Source: Ruegeria arenilitoris
GTDB lineage: Bacteria > Pseudomonadota > Alphaproteobacteria > Rhodobacterales > Rhodobacteraceae
Assembly: GCF_013035425.1 (NCBI RefSeq)
Contig: NZ_WQHX01000004.1
Location: forward strand, 1 to 64,000
Reading direction: 5' to 3'
DNA: 64,000 bases
The position numbers were made by a program, and so were the translations under genes. This document shows positions 53,210-63,296 of the stretch, piece by piece. Below the pieces are notes generated by a model. That model was not told where the DNA came from. It did no database searches and saw nothing but the letters and a program-made list of their open reading frames with translations. Position 1 is the first letter of the stretch; each line of letters starts with the position of its first letter.

Positions 53210-54567
53210 GCTGAAACCTCCAACACGTTGGTCAATTCGCCATGATCTTCTCGAAAATACCTTTCCAGCATCGCTTTGGCCGAGTCCAGTCGGTAAGACG
53301 CCGAGGCCCGCATGTCGGTCATTGGCGTGAAATCCTTGTCGAAAGCAAGCTTCGCTTTCTCGATCGTTTTCTGTGACCATGGTTGGTCAACCAATTCTGC
53401 TTCGACCGTTCCCGCTCTTTTCGGAATGCCCGCCATACCACCGAATGCTATGCGTGCTTGCGTGACCGTTCCATTTTCAACAACGACGTTGAAACACCCG
53501 CAAACAGCAGAAATATCCTGATCAAACCGCTTGCTGAGTTTGTAGCATTTCAATCGGTCCGCCTGACGTGGAAAGCTGACAGCTTCAACAAATTCACCAA
53601 GTGCGCGATCCTGTTTGCCGTAGTCGATAAAGAAATCCTCCAGCACAACAGAGCGGCGTGTATTGCCTTTCCGCAAGTGTAGTGTTGCGCCAAGCGCAAT
53701 TAGTGCGGGCGGATTGTCCCCGATGGGTGAGCCGTTGGCGATATTGCCGCCGATCGTTGCCGCGTGTCGAACCTGAACGCTGGCGTAGCGGCGGATCATC
53801 TCGGCATAGGACGGGTGGAGCTCGGTCAACGCTTCGCTCATTCGATTCATGTCGACCATCGCGCCGAAGTGTACCTCATCATCTGTGACGAGAATCTCTT
53901 TCAGGTCATCGCAACGGTTCAGAAATATCACTGGGTCCAATTCACGTAGCTGTTTAGTTACCCAAAGACCAACGTCTGTTGCACCTGCAATCAGTGTGGC
54001 ACTAGGGTGCCTTTCGTAAATTGCGGCTAATTCATCCGATGACTCAGGTAAATTTGGTGACGCCGCCTCTGTTGCAATCGGTGCATCCCTTACCCAGACA
54101 GGAACCGGTTGATCTTCGACGGACTCTGCCGCACGAACGATAGGGGCGTATCCGGTACACCTGCATAAGTTGCCGGCAAGCTGCGTGTCGTGATCAGTTG
54201 CGCCATTGGCATGGCTTGCCACCATCGACATCACGAAGCCAGGCGTACAGAAACCGCATTGCGAACCGTGAAAGTCAACCATCGCCTGCTGTGCCGGATG
54301 CATCTCGCCATTTGGTCCGGTCGCGCCTTCGACCGTACGTACCGCTTTGCCATGCAGTTGCGGCAAGAACAGGATACAGGAATTCAACGCCCTGGCGCCG
54401 TCCTCGTCAGTAACCATAACGGTACATGCGCCGCAGTCGCCTTCGTTGCAGCCTTCTTTTGTTCCGGTAAGGCCGCAATCGTCACGCAGCCAGTCCAACA
54501 AGGTCGCGGTCGGATCAACGTCCTTCAACGCCACTGTCTCCCCGTTTAGAAGAAACGTGATATTCAT
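53206..54567 (-). CDS. xdhA: Xanthine dehydrogenase iron-sulfur/FAD subunit XdhA
   Basis: 453 residues from ATG 54567 (AGGTTTCACGT before it); an upstream ATG at 54675 adds a non-homologous tail. Cysteines for two 2Fe-2S clusters: GCNEGDCGAC, then SQCGFCTPGF and CRCTGY. The FAD domain has LIAGATDVGLWVTK and HAATIGGNIANGSPIGDNPP. It passes electrons from XdhB to NAD. First gene of the operon, with the promoter in the gap to dnaE. Confidence 0.95.
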   Translation of the reverse strand: MNITFLLNGETVALKDVDPTATLLDWLRDDCGLTGTKEGCNEGDCGACTVMVTDEDGARALNSCILFLPQLHGKAVRTVEGATGPNGEMHPAQQAMVDFHGSQCGFCTPGFVMSMVASHANGATDHDTQLAGNLCRCTGYAPIVRAAESVEDQPVPVWVRDAPIATEAASPNLPESSDELAAIYERHPSATLIAGATDVGLWVTKQLRELDPVIFLNRCDDLKEILVTDDEVHFGAMVDMNRMSEALTELHPSYAEMIRRYASVQVRHAATIGGNIANGSPIGDNPPALIALGATLHLRKGNTRRSVVLEDFFIDYGKQDRALGEFVEAVSFPRQADRLKCYKLSKRFDQDISAVCGCFNVVVENGTVTQARIAFGGMAGIPKRAGTVEAELVDQPWSQKTIEKAKLAFDKDFTPMTDMRASASYRLDSAKAMLERYFREDHGELTNVLEVSA

Positions 54568-54908
54568 ACGTGAAACCTGTCGCCTTACCCAGTTGCGCCC
54601 ATTGGTGCCCTCCTTCGATGCGACGTAGAAAGAGCGGCGGGCGTATAGTATGCTGTCAGATGTTAGAAACAGCACCTATTAGCTTGCAAGAAAAACTGCC
54701 TAATATGTGTACCATTGTGCGCAGCAAAAAATTTGATCGGCGAGCGAAACTCATTTAAATGTCTAAAAATAAACAATTTTTCTGGGATCACTGATTGATT
54801 ATCGAAACACCTTCTGAAAAAGCCGAAGAATTGTCGACGCATTATTAGGCATTCAAATGCCTCTGTTCTCGCTTTTGCCCAAGGCTCGGCTGCGATAGCT
54901 TGGCAGTC
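54568..54908. other. Divergent promoter region xdhA/dnaE
   Basis: 341 bases between the divergent xdhA and dnaE starts. The middle is AT-rich (CATTTAAATGTCTAAAAATA). Both promoters should lie here; I cannot assign -35/-10 boxes with confidence and see no gene or riboswitch. Confidence 0.45.
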
Positions 54909-57900
54909 ATGAGCAGCAATCCCCGATTCATTCATCTTCGAGTACATACCGAATATTCCCTGCTTGAAGGTGCCGTTCGCCTGAAAAAACTGCCGGCCCT
55001 TTGCGAGCAGATGGACATGCCAGCCGTCGCAGTGACGGACACCAACAGCATGTTTTCAGCACTGGAATTTTCGGTCACCGCCAGCGGTGCAGGCGTGCAG
55101 CCCATCATGGGATGCCAGGTTGACTTGGAATACGTTAAGGCTCAGCCGGGAGAAAAGCCAAAGGGACCAGCGCCGTTAATTTTGTTGGCGCAATCAGAGG
55201 CCGGGTATGAAAACCTGATGAAGCTCAGCTCATGTCTTTATGTCGACAAGGGCGGGCAACTACCGCAGGTGACCATAGATGAACTTGCCGCGCATTCGGC
55301 AGGTTTGATTTGTTTGTCAGGTGGACCCGACGGCCCGGTTGGGAAGCTGTTGCAACAAGGTCAACGTGCTGTAGCAGAGGTTTTGATCGATCGGTTGGCG
55401 GCAATGTTTCCCGACCGTCTGTATATCGAACTTCAGCGCCATCCGGGAGAAGGTGGACAACCCGAAGCAGAACGCCTGACCGAGCGCGGCCATGTCGAGA
55501 TGGCGTATGCCAAAAACCTGCCGCTTGTCGCCACTAACGACGTTTATTTTCCGACTTCGGATATGTACGAGGCGCATGACGCGCTAATCTGCATCGCCGA
55601 AGGCGCTTATGTCGATCAGCAGGATGGCCGTCGTCGCCTTACTGCACAACATTATTTCAAGTCCCCGCAAGAGATGGTGACTCTGTTCGCAGATTTGCCA
55701 GAAGCCATCGAAAACACGGTTGAGATCGCAAAACGGTGCGCTTTCATGGCATATCGCCGCGACCCGATCCTGCCGAAATTCGCAGATGACGAAGTGTCAG
55801 AGCTGCGCCGAATTGCCAATGAGGGCTTGCAAAAACGGCTGGCCGTGATTCCGCATGCCGTGACCCCCGAAGAATACCAAGAGCGGCTGGATTTCGAACT
55901 GGGCATCATTGAAGGCATGGGATTCCCGGGTTATTTTCTGATTGTTGCGGACTTCATCCAATGGGCCAAGGATCAGGACATTCCGGTAGGGCCGGGACGG
56001 GGCTCAGGCGCGGGTTCTTTAGTTGCTTATGCGCTGACCATTACGGACTTGGATCCGCTACGGTATTCTCTGCTGTTCGAACGGTTTCTGAACCCTGAAC
56101 GGGTTTCGATGCCCGACTTCGATATCGATTTCTGTATGGACCGGCGCGAAGAGGTGATCCGGTACGTGCAAGAGAAATATGGACGCGACAAAGTCGGACA
56201 GATCATCACATTTGGTGCGTTGCTATCCAAGGCCGCGGTGCGTGACATCGGCCGAGTCCTGCAGATGCCATATGGCCAGGTGGACCGATTATCAAAAATG
56301 ATCCCGGTTGAAGGCGTTAAGCCAGTTTCCATCGAAAAGGCATTGAAAGATGAGCCGCGCCTTCGCGAAGAGGCGCGAAGTGAGGAGGTCGTAGAGCGAC
56401 TGCTCAACTATGGCCAGCAGGTCGAGGGGCTTTTGCGGAATGCTTCGACGCACGCCGCAGGTGTTGTGATCGGAGACCGTCCATTGGACGCTCTGGTCCC
56501 GCTTTATCAAGATCCAAGGTCGGATATGCCAGCAACTCAATTCAACATGAAATGGGTTGAACAAGCCGGGCTGGTAAAGTTCGACTTTCTTGGGCTGAAG
56601 ACCCTGACAGTGATTCAGAATGCGATGGAGCTGATATTCAAATCCGGGCGGGACCTTCATATAGCTGCAGACGGTACTCGACTGTATGAACCAGCCGAAG
56701 GCGCAGAGAACCAGATCAACGCTATTCCACTGGATGACGAGGCCACTTACAAGCTGTACTCAGCGGCCAGGACGGTTGCGGTTTTCCAGGTGGAATCTAC
56801 CGGAATGATGGATGCGCTAAAGCGCATGAAACCCACTTGCATCGAGGATATTGTTGCCCTTGTGGCGCTCTACCGACCCGGCCCGATGGAGAACATTCCG
56901 ACTTATTGTGAGGTTAAGAACGGGCTCCGTCCGATCGAATCCGTGCATCCTTTGATCGATAACATACTCGAGGAAACGCAAGGCATCATTGTTTATCAGG
57001 AGCAGGTGATGCAGATCGCGCAGGTTATGGCCGGGTACTCGTTAGGAGGGGCAGACCTGTTGCGAAGGGCAATGGGTAAGAAGATAAAAGAGGCGATGGA
57101 CGCCGAGCGTCCGAAATTCGAAAAGGGCGCGGGCGAAAATGGCGTGGACGCCAAAAAGGCCAGCGAAGTCTTCGATTTGCTCGAGAAATTCGCGAACTAC
57201 GGTTTCAACAAATCCCACGCTGCCGCCTACGCTGTGGTCAGCTATCAAACCGGCTGGTTAAAGGCGAACCACCCAGTCGAGTTCATGGCGGGCGTCATGA
57301 ACTGCGATATCCACCTGACCGACAAACTGGCGGTTTATTTTGAAGAAGTTCGCAAGGGGCTGGATCTGCCTTACGTGCCTCCATGCGTAAACCGCTCGCA
57401 ATCTACTTTTGACGTCGCGAATGGTCACTTGGTTTATGCGCTGGGCGCACTCAAAAACGTGGGTGTAGAGGCGATGAACCTAGTCACCGATGGAAGAGGA
57501 GATAAACCATTTGTAAACCTTTTCGATTTCGCTCGACGCGTCGACCTTAAGAAAGTTGGCAAGCGCCCACTGGAGATGCTGGCCCGAGCGGGTGCATTTG
57601 ACGAGCTGGACATAAACCGCCGTCGGGTGTTCGAAAGCATTGATCAGCTGGCACAATATTCTGCGGCGATACATGACCAGAAACACTCAAACCAAGTTTC
57701 GTTGTTTGGCGAAGCTGGAGATGATTTGCCTGAACCGCGTCTGTCTCTCAGCCCGGACTGGTTGCCGGGTGAACGTCTGAGTGAGGAATTTAAAGCCATC
57801 GGGTTCTACCTCTCTGGTCATCCGTTGGATGACTATATGCCGGCTTTGAAGCGAAAGCAGGTGCTGACCCTGGATGAGGTAACCGAAAGGGCGCGGTCTG

Positions 57901-58409
57901 GACCCTTGATCGCCAAGATGGCAGGAGTGGTAGCTGGGCGGCAGGAAAGGAAATCCGCGCGTGGCAACAGGTTTGCTTTTGCGCAACTCTCTGACCCTTC
58001 CGGAGCCTACGAGGTTACCTTGTTTTCGGAAACGCTGGAGAAATCGCGCGAATTCTTGGAGACGGGCGCTCAGGTGGTGCTTACCGCCGAGGCAACAATG
58101 GAAGCTGACCAACTGAAACTTCTGGGTCGTTCCGTTGGGCCAGCAGACTCAGTCGTGGCAGATGCAGGATCGACCGGGTTGAGGATATTTGTTGACGAGG
58201 CGCAAGTTTTATCAACGGTTGCAAGGGTGCTCGAAGATGCCACCAGTGCCGCCAAAGGCGCGTCCAAAGGGCCGATTCAATTGTGCCTGATGGATCCAAG
58301 CCTGCCCTGGGATGTCGAAATGGAGTTGGGGCAGGATTTCCCAATCAATCCGCAGATTAAGGGCGCGATAAAATCCCTTGATGGCGTGATAACCGTTGAA
58401 GAGATCTGA
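54909..58409 (+). CDS. dnaE: DNA polymerase III alpha subunit
   Basis: 1166 residues, the usual size of DnaE1. N-terminal PHP domain (FIHLRVHTEYSLLEGAVRLK), palm with catalytic aspartates in MPDFDIDFCMD and VKFDFLGLKTL, fingers GRGSGAGSLVAYALTITDLD, YRPGPMENIPTY and NYGFNKSHAAAYAVVSYQTG, then an OB-fold (VAGVVAGRQERKSARGNRFA). It is the replicative polymerase. The ATG 54909 is preferred to TTG 54900; neither has a strong ribosome-binding site. Confidence 0.97.
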   Translation: MSSNPRFIHLRVHTEYSLLEGAVRLKKLPALCEQMDMPAVAVTDTNSMFSALEFSVTASGAGVQPIMGCQVDLEYVKAQPGEKPKGPAPLILLAQSEAGYENLMKLSSCLYVDKGGQLPQVTIDELAAHSAGLICLSGGPDGPVGKLLQQGQRAVAEVLIDRLAAMFPDRLYIELQRHPGEGGQPEAERLTERGHVEMAYAKNLPLVATNDVYFPTSDMYEAHDALICIAEGAYVDQQDGRRRLTAQHYFKSPQEMVTLFADLPEAIENTVEIAKRCAFMAYRRDPILPKFADDEVSELRRIANEGLQKRLAVIPHAVTPEEYQERLDFELGIIEGMGFPGYFLIVADFIQWAKDQDIPVGPGRGSGAGSLVAYALTITDLDPLRYSLLFERFLNPERVSMPDFDIDFCMDRREEVIRYVQEKYGRDKVGQIITFGALLSKAAVRDIGRVLQMPYGQVDRLSKMIPVEGVKPVSIEKALKDEPRLREEARSEEVVERLLNYGQQVEGLLRNASTHAAGVVIGDRPLDALVPLYQDPRSDMPATQFNMKWVEQAGLVKFDFLGLKTLTVIQNAMELIFKSGRDLHIAADGTRLYEPAEGAENQINAIPLDDEATYKLYSAARTVAVFQVESTGMMDALKRMKPTCIEDIVALVALYRPGPMENIPTYCEVKNGLRPIESVHPLIDNILEETQGIIVYQEQVMQIAQVMAGYSLGGADLLRRAMGKKIKEAMDAERPKFEKGAGENGVDAKKASEVFDLLEKFANYGFNKSHAAAYAVVSYQTGWLKANHPVEFMAGVMNCDIHLTDKLAVYFEEVRKGLDLPYVPPCVNRSQSTFDVANGHLVYALGALKNVGVEAMNLVTDGRGDKPFVNLFDFARRVDLKKVGKRPLEMLARAGAFDELDINRRRVFESIDQLAQYSAAIHDQKHSNQVSLFGEAGDDLPEPRLSLSPDWLPGERLSEEFKAIGFYLSGHPLDDYMPALKRKQVLTLDEVTERARSGPLIAKMAGVVAGRQERKSARGNRFAFAQLSDPSGAYEVTLFSETLEKSREFLETGAQVVLTAEATMEADQLKLLGRSVGPADSVVADAGSTGLRIFVDEAQVLSTVARVLEDATSAAKGASKGPIQLCLMDPSLPWDVEMELGQDFPINPQIKGAIKSLDGVITVEEI

Positions 58410-58495
58410 GGCTTTGCTTTGTTGCCAGAAGGTTACCGCCCCGCTAGGCTTGGAGCGTCAAGATTTCTTGGGTTATGTCACGGGAGGACGTTTAA

Positions 58496-58714
58496 ATGAC
58501 GATTGCAGCTCTCAAAATCGGCAAGTTTGCATTTGCTGCGACTGTGTTGCTGGGTTTGGCCACGGCTACGGCCGGACTGGCGGACGATAAAAAGAAAGAA
58601 AACACTGTCAAAGGCGCGTTGATCGGTGCTGGGGTCGGAGCTTTGGTAGGCGATGGCAAGGGGGCCGCCGCGGGTGCGGTGGTTGGCGCATTAATCGGTG
58701 CCAATGCCAAGTAG
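58496..58714 (+). CDS. Small exported glycine-zipper protein
   Basis: 72 residues; GGGAGG upstream of the ATG. A signal peptide (FAATVLLGLATATAGLADDK) precedes a glycine-zipper stretch, VKGALIGAGVGALVGDGKGA and AAGAVVGALIGANAK. Glycine-zipper proteins insert in membranes, often the outer one. It is 14 bases before another small exported protein. The exact function is unknown. Confidence 0.85.
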   Translation: MTIAALKIGKFAFAATVLLGLATATAGLADDKKKENTVKGALIGAGVGALVGDGKGAAAGAVVGALIGANAK

Positions 58715-58728
58715 ACGGAGGAATAGCG

Positions 58729-59097
58729 ATGAATTTGAAGTCCATTCAGTTAATTGCCACCGCTGCCCTGTTTGCCGGCTCAAACTTTGCCCTGGCTGAT
58801 GAGGAAGCCGAACAAATGATGAAAGAGGCTCTGCCGGTCATGTACCACACCTGTGCCTCTGTCATTGAGGAGGCCGACGGGAACGATGAGTACGTTCTGG
58901 AAGTGGTAGGTAAGATGACAGCGCTGTCGTTGTACAATCGTCAAGTCAACATCGAGGATCACGCCAGTTCGGATGAAGAAAACGCCAAATTGCGCGAGGC
59001 ATTTTTGACTGCTTTGACAGAAGGATGTGCAGAGGACAAGGACGCTCTGCTTGGCGGGGTTGTTGACAACGCGGTAAAGACAACGCTGGGTTTGTGA
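58729..59097 (+). CDS. Small exported protein, unknown function
   Basis: 122 residues, GGAGG seven bases before the ATG. Signal peptide IQLIATAALFAGSNFALADE, then an acidic helical protein with two cysteines (YHTCASV and EGCAEDK) that could form a disulfide. No family recognised. It is probably co-transcribed with the glycine-zipper gene. Confidence 0.75.
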   Translation: MNLKSIQLIATAALFAGSNFALADEEAEQMMKEALPVMYHTCASVIEEADGNDEYVLEVVGKMTALSLYNRQVNIEDHASSDEENAKLREAFLTALTEGCAEDKDALLGGVVDNAVKTTLGL

Positions 59098-59186
59098 AAA
59101 AACTATGCAGGCCGGATGCATCCACAAAACAGCGTGTTTATCGTGATGCCAATGCTTAAACAGAACATTATTTTGGAAATTTCGTT

Positions 59187-59615
59187 ATGCCGAAAATTGC
59201 AGGTCGTTGTTTCTGTGGTTCACTGACCTGGCAGTCTGTTAACGAAATGCTTTGGAGTGCAATCTGCCATTGTGAAGATTGCCGCCGCGCCGCCTCTTCC
59301 GATTATGTAAGTTGGTTCGGTGTTCTGCGCTCGGGGCTGACGTGGTCAGGACCAAGGTCATTTTTCAAGTCTTCGCCTAAGGTGATGCGTAGTTTCTGCA
59401 GCGAATGTGGTGCGCCTGCGTCCTTTGAAACCGAAGTGTTTCCGGAGGAGGTTCATTTATATGCTGCAACACTTGAGGACACCAATCTGTGCAAGCCGAC
59501 TGCCCATATTTTCTGGTCAGAGCGCCTGCCCTGGGTACAGGTTTCCGATGATCTGCCCAAGCACGAAAAGGGGCTTCAGGACGCTGCGCAATCTGGAATA
59601 GAACTATTGAGGTAA
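59187..59615 (+). CDS. GFA-family zinc protein
   Basis: 142 residues. Zinc-binding motifs GRCFCGSLTW, ICHCEDCRRA and SFCSECGAP are in the order and spacing of the GFA (glutathione-dependent formaldehyde-activating) family, and CHC-x2-C is intact. Members include S-(hydroxymethyl)glutathione synthase, but many are of unknown activity; one-carbon detoxification is possible here because of the nearby demethylating enzymes. Confidence 0.85.
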   Translation: MPKIAGRCFCGSLTWQSVNEMLWSAICHCEDCRRAASSDYVSWFGVLRSGLTWSGPRSFFKSSPKVMRSFCSECGAPASFETEVFPEEVHLYAATLEDTNLCKPTAHIFWSERLPWVQVSDDLPKHEKGLQDAAQSGIELLR

Positions 59616-59694
59616 AAACTTTAAATTTTTGGTATTGCCGTCAGTAATGAAAGGCCGAGGTTTTCTTTTTGGTTCTTTGGCTGCGGAAACCAAC

Positions 59695-59889
59695 TCAATA
59701 ATGTGGGGGACGTTCGTCTCCTAATACGACGCCTCCCGATCCCTCTTGCGCGCGTTCAGCCTCTCGCTGCATCAACATCTCGACCCGGCGGGTCAGGCGG
59801 TCGATCTCGTCCTGCTGGCGAGTAACAATCGTGTTCAGTTCTTCGACAGTGCGGGATAGATGGGCGATCTGTTCTTCCAGATGTTGCAT
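59695..59889 (-). CDS. slyX: SlyX protein
   Basis: 64 residues, a single coiled-coil helix (LEEQIAHLSRTVEELNTIVT) and the conserved C-terminal PPHY. This is the SlyX pattern; the function is unknown. It is divergent from hisS with a 135-base gap. Confidence 0.9.
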   Translation of the reverse strand: MQHLEEQIAHLSRTVEELNTIVTRQQDEIDRLTRRVEMLMQREAERAQEGSGGVVLGDERPPHY

Positions 59890-60024
59890 TGCGGCTCCTG
59901 TTAGTGGCGCGGGTCATAGTTGCCCTACAAGCCCTTAACAACAGAAAGCAAGCACCATGCTTGCCCCGGCACAGGCCATGGGATAGACCGCGCGCGGAAC
60001 ACTACACGCCCGAGGACGCCCCAT

Positions 60025-61512
60025 ATGGCCAAGCCCAAGAAACAGCCCCGCCCAAAGGCGATCACGCCGAAAGGGTTCCGAGACTATTTCGGCGAGGAAG
60101 TAACGCAACGCACCGAGATGCTGCGGAATATTGCGGGTGTCTATCATCATTATGGTTTCGATGCGCTTGAAAGCAGCGCAGTCGAAACGGTTGAAGCGCT
60201 GGGCAAGTTCCTTCCGGATGTTGATCGTCCAAATGAGGGCGTGTTTGCTTGGCAGGAAGTGGATGAAAACGACAAGGGCGACTGGATGGCCCTTCGCTAC
60301 GATCTGACCGCTCCCTTGGCGCGAGTGTATGCGCAGCACCGCAACGACCTGCCAACGCCTTATCGTCGTTACGCTATGGGGCCAGTCTGGCGAAATGAAA
60401 AACCGGGACCGGGACGGTATCGTCAGTTTTATCAATGTGATGCTGATACTGTCGGCACGGCATCAATGGCAGCAGATGCCGAGATCTGTGCGATGCTGTC
60501 GGACACTCTTGAGACAGTGGGCATTCCCCGTGGTGATTACCTTGTGCGAGTGAACAACCGAAAGGTTCTTAATGGCGTGCTTGAGGCGATGGGTCTTGGA
60601 GAAGATGCTTCTGCACGGAACAACGTCCTACGCACCATCGACAAGTTCGACAAGGTGGGCGAAAAAGGTGTTCGCGAGTTGTTGACAACGGGACGCCTGG
60701 ACACCTCAGGCGCATTCATCGATGGCGTAGGCCTAAGCGAAGATCAAGCCGAGCCGGTCATCGCGTTTCTTACATCAAAGGCAGTTGATACAGCCCAAAC
60801 TTTGACAAACCTTCGCGAGGCCGTCGGGGACAGCAAAATTGGTACAGATGGTATTCTTGAACTTGAGCAAATAGGCGCGCTACTGGAAGCAGGTGGATAT
60901 AGCTCTGACCGGGTTGAAATTGACCCGTCTGTAGTCAGAGGTTTGGGCTACTACACCGGTCCGGTTTACGAAGCCGAGCTGACCTTCGAGATTTTTGACG
61001 AAAAAGGCCGCAAGCGACAATTTGGCTCTGTCGCTGGTGGTGGTCGCTACGATGACTTGGTAAAGCGCTTTACCGGGCAGGAAGTTCCTGCAACTGGCAT
61101 CTCCATCGGGGTGGATCGTCTGTTGGCGGCTTTACGCGAAAAAGGCCGTATCCATACTCAAGCCAAGGGCCCGGTAATTGTGACCGTCATGGATCGTGAT
61201 CGAATGGCCGATTACCAGACAATGGTGGCTGAACTGCGCAACGCCGACATTCGAGCAGAAGTTTATCTGGGCAACCCAAAGAACTTTGGCAATCAACTGA
61301 AGTATGCAGACAAGCGAAACTCACCAATCGCGGTGATCGAGGGTGGCGATGAAAAAGCGAAAGGTGTCGTGCAGATCAAAGATTTGATTCTTGGCGCCAA
61401 GATTGCAGAAAGCGCGACAGTGCAAGAATGGAAAGAACGCCCCAGCCAGTTCGAAGTGCCACGCGGCGATCTAATCGCCAAGGTGCGTGAAATTCTGGAC
61501 AGTCAGGACTGA
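60025..61512 (+). CDS. hisS: Histidyl-tRNA synthetase
   Basis: 495 residues from ATG 60025 (AGGA upstream); the frame is open further upstream but no homologous sequence is there. Class II motifs: [20 protein letters not shown], the motif 2 region [35 protein letters not shown] and [10 protein letters not shown], and motif 3 [14 protein letters not shown]-terminal anticodon-binding domain present. It heads a tight operon with hisZ and hisG. Confidence 0.97.
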   Translation: MAKPKKQPRPKAITPKGFRDYFGEEVTQRTEMLRNIAGVYHHYGFDALESSAVETVEALGKFLPDVDRPNEGVFAWQEVDENDKGDWMALRYDLTAPLARVYAQHRNDLPTPYRRYAMGPVWRNEKPGPGRYRQFYQCDADTVGTASMAADAEICAMLSDTLETVGIPRGDYLVRVNNRKVLNGVLEAMGLGEDASARNNVLRTIDKFDKVGEKGVRELLTTGRLDTSGAFIDGVGLSEDQAEPVIAFLTSKAVDTAQTLTNLREAVGDSKIGTDGILELEQIGALLEAGGYSSDRVEIDPSVVRGLGYYTGPVYEAELTFEIFDEKGRKRQFGSVAGGGRYDDLVKRFTGQEVPATGISIGVDRLLAALREKGRIHTQAKGPVIVTVMDRDRMADYQTMVAELRNADIRAEVYLGNPKNFGNQLKYADKRNSPIAVIEGGDEKAKGVVQIKDLILGAKIAESATVQEWKERPSQFEVPRGDLIAKVREILDSQD

Positions 61513-61515
61513 TCT

Positions 61516-62604
61516 ATGCCCAGCCGTTCCCAGATACTGACCCGCGCTGCGATGATGCGTGTCCGTTTTGAGGCCGCAGGCGCCCAGATCGTTGACCCGC
61601 CCTTGCTGCAACCGGCAGAAACCTTGCTTGATCTTTACGGCGAAGACATCCGTGCACGGGCCTATGTGACCTCGGACGCGTTGCGGGGCGAACAAATGCT
61701 ACGCCCTGATTTCACCTTGCCTGTCGTGCAAATGCACATGGCCAATGGAGCCGAGCCAGCGCGCTACACTTACTCAGGCGAGGTTTTTCGACGTCAGGAG
61801 CACGACCCCGAACGATCCAATGAATATGTTCAGGTTGGGTACGAGGTATTTGACCGAGACAATCCAGCGGGCGCCGACGCAGAAGTTTTCTCACTTTTTG
61901 CGCTGCAACTTAGCGGTTTGCCGTTGCGGGCCGCAACTGGTGACATCGGTATCCTTACGGCTGCGGTTCAAGGTATGAAAACGACTGAACGGCGCAAGGC
62001 GGCGCTTATGCGGCATCTGTGGCGCCCTCGTCGGTTTCGGCTATTGATCGAACGGTTTGCTGGTCGAAAACCCGGACCCGAGGGTCGCGACGCTCTGTTG
62101 GACGCCAAAGGCCCGTTGGATATTGGCGTGCCAATGATTGGAAAACGACGCGCTTCGGAAATCGAAGCGAGGATTGACGCGCTTCGCGAAGACCGCGAAA
62201 CGCCTCCGATCACCGACACAGAGTTGGCGGGGCTGGAGACACTTTTGAATGTACGTGAAACCATGCCCTTTGCACTGGAGCAGCTGCGGGATGTTGCCGT
62301 GGACTTACCCCAGATTGCCCCAGCTCTTGATCGGCTGGAGGATCGGGTAGCTGCCTTGCAGACGCGGGGTGTCGATGTCGAGCGGTTGGATTTTGAGGCC
62401 GCGTATGGCCGGACATCCATGGAGTATTATGACGGGTTCGTCTTTGGTTTCTATGCCGAGGGTCGCCCCGATCTGCCGCCTATTGCGACCGGTGGGCGTT
62501 ATGATGCGCTGACGCGGCTGTTAGGAAACGGAGCTGAAATCCCGGCAGTTGGTGGCGTTCTGCGTCCAGATCTGATGCTGGAGATCGAGGAGGCTACGCA
62601 ATGA
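61516..62604 (+). CDS. hisZ: ATP phosphoribosyltransferase regulatory subunit HisZ
   Basis: 362 residues, three bases after the hisS stop. A HisS-like catalytic fold (LRPDFTLPVVQMHMANGAEP, RYTYSGEVFRRQ, ATGGRYDALTRLLG) without the aminoacylation function. HisZ is needed by short-form HisG, which follows and overlaps by ATGA. The pair makes the first step of histidine biosynthesis. Confidence 0.95.
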   Translation: MPSRSQILTRAAMMRVRFEAAGAQIVDPPLLQPAETLLDLYGEDIRARAYVTSDALRGEQMLRPDFTLPVVQMHMANGAEPARYTYSGEVFRRQEHDPERSNEYVQVGYEVFDRDNPAGADAEVFSLFALQLSGLPLRAATGDIGILTAAVQGMKTTERRKAALMRHLWRPRRFRLLIERFAGRKPGPEGRDALLDAKGPLDIGVPMIGKRRASEIEARIDALREDRETPPITDTELAGLETLLNVRETMPFALEQLRDVAVDLPQIAPALDRLEDRVAALQTRGVDVERLDFEAAYGRTSMEYYDGFVFGFYAEGRPDLPPIATGGRYDALTRLLGNGAEIPAVGGVLRPDLMLEIEEATQ

Positions 62605-63296
62605 GCCTGAAACTTGGCGTTCCTTCCAAAGGCAGGTTGATGGAAAAAACGTTTTCGTGGTTCGAAAAGCGCGGCATTACTTTATCGCGAAGCGGCTCGG
62701 ATCGGGAATATGCTGGTCGTGTTGAAGGGATCGAAGGTGTCTCGCTGATCCTGTTGTCCGCAGGTGAGATTCCCCGCGAATTGGCGGCGGGGCGAATTCA
62801 TCTAGGTGTAACTGGGATCGACTTGGTGCAGGAAAAACTGCCGCGCTGGGAACAACAGGTTGAAGAAATTTCCCGACTTGGCTTTGGCAGGGCTGATTTG
62901 GTCATCGCCGCCCCTGCTTGTTGGGTCGACGTGGACACTTTGGATGATCTGGATGCTGTGGCTGCTGCGTTTCGCAAGACACATGGGCACCGATTGAGGA
63001 TCGCTACTAAGTACCATCGGTTGGTTCGTGAATTTCTGACCGATGCGGGTGTAGCTGATTACGCTTTAGTCGACAGTCAAGGCGCGACTGAGGGCACCGT
63101 GGTGAATGAAACTGCCGAAGCGATAGCTGATATCACCTCGACTGGGGAGACTTTGCGGGCCAACCACTTGAAAATACTGTCGGATGGCCTTGTCCTTAAA
63201 TCGCAAGCGACGTTGTGGCGCAGTCGCGAAGCGACGTACACACCGCAACAAAAGGCGTTTCTGTCGGAATTTTTGGATCGGCTGAAATCAGGTTAG
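62601..63296 (+). CDS. hisG: ATP phosphoribosyltransferase (short form) HisG
   Basis: 231 residues, the short form lacking the C-terminal allosteric domain, as expected beside HisZ. KLGVPSKGRLMEKTFSWFEK, LGVTGIDLVQE and the PRPP-binding region TEGTVVNETAEAIADITSTG are conserved. Catalyses ATP + PRPP to phosphoribosyl-ATP. It overlaps hisZ by four bases, and its stop overlaps that of the convergent DUF1489 gene. Confidence 0.95.
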   Translation: MSLKLGVPSKGRLMEKTFSWFEKRGITLSRSGSDREYAGRVEGIEGVSLILLSAGEIPRELAAGRIHLGVTGIDLVQEKLPRWEQQVEEISRLGFGRADLVIAAPACWVDVDTLDDLDAVAAAFRKTHGHRLRIATKYHRLVREFLTDAGVADYALVDSQGATEGTVVNETAEAIADITSTGETLRANHLKILSDGLVLKSQATLWRSREATYTPQQKAFLSEFLDRLKSG

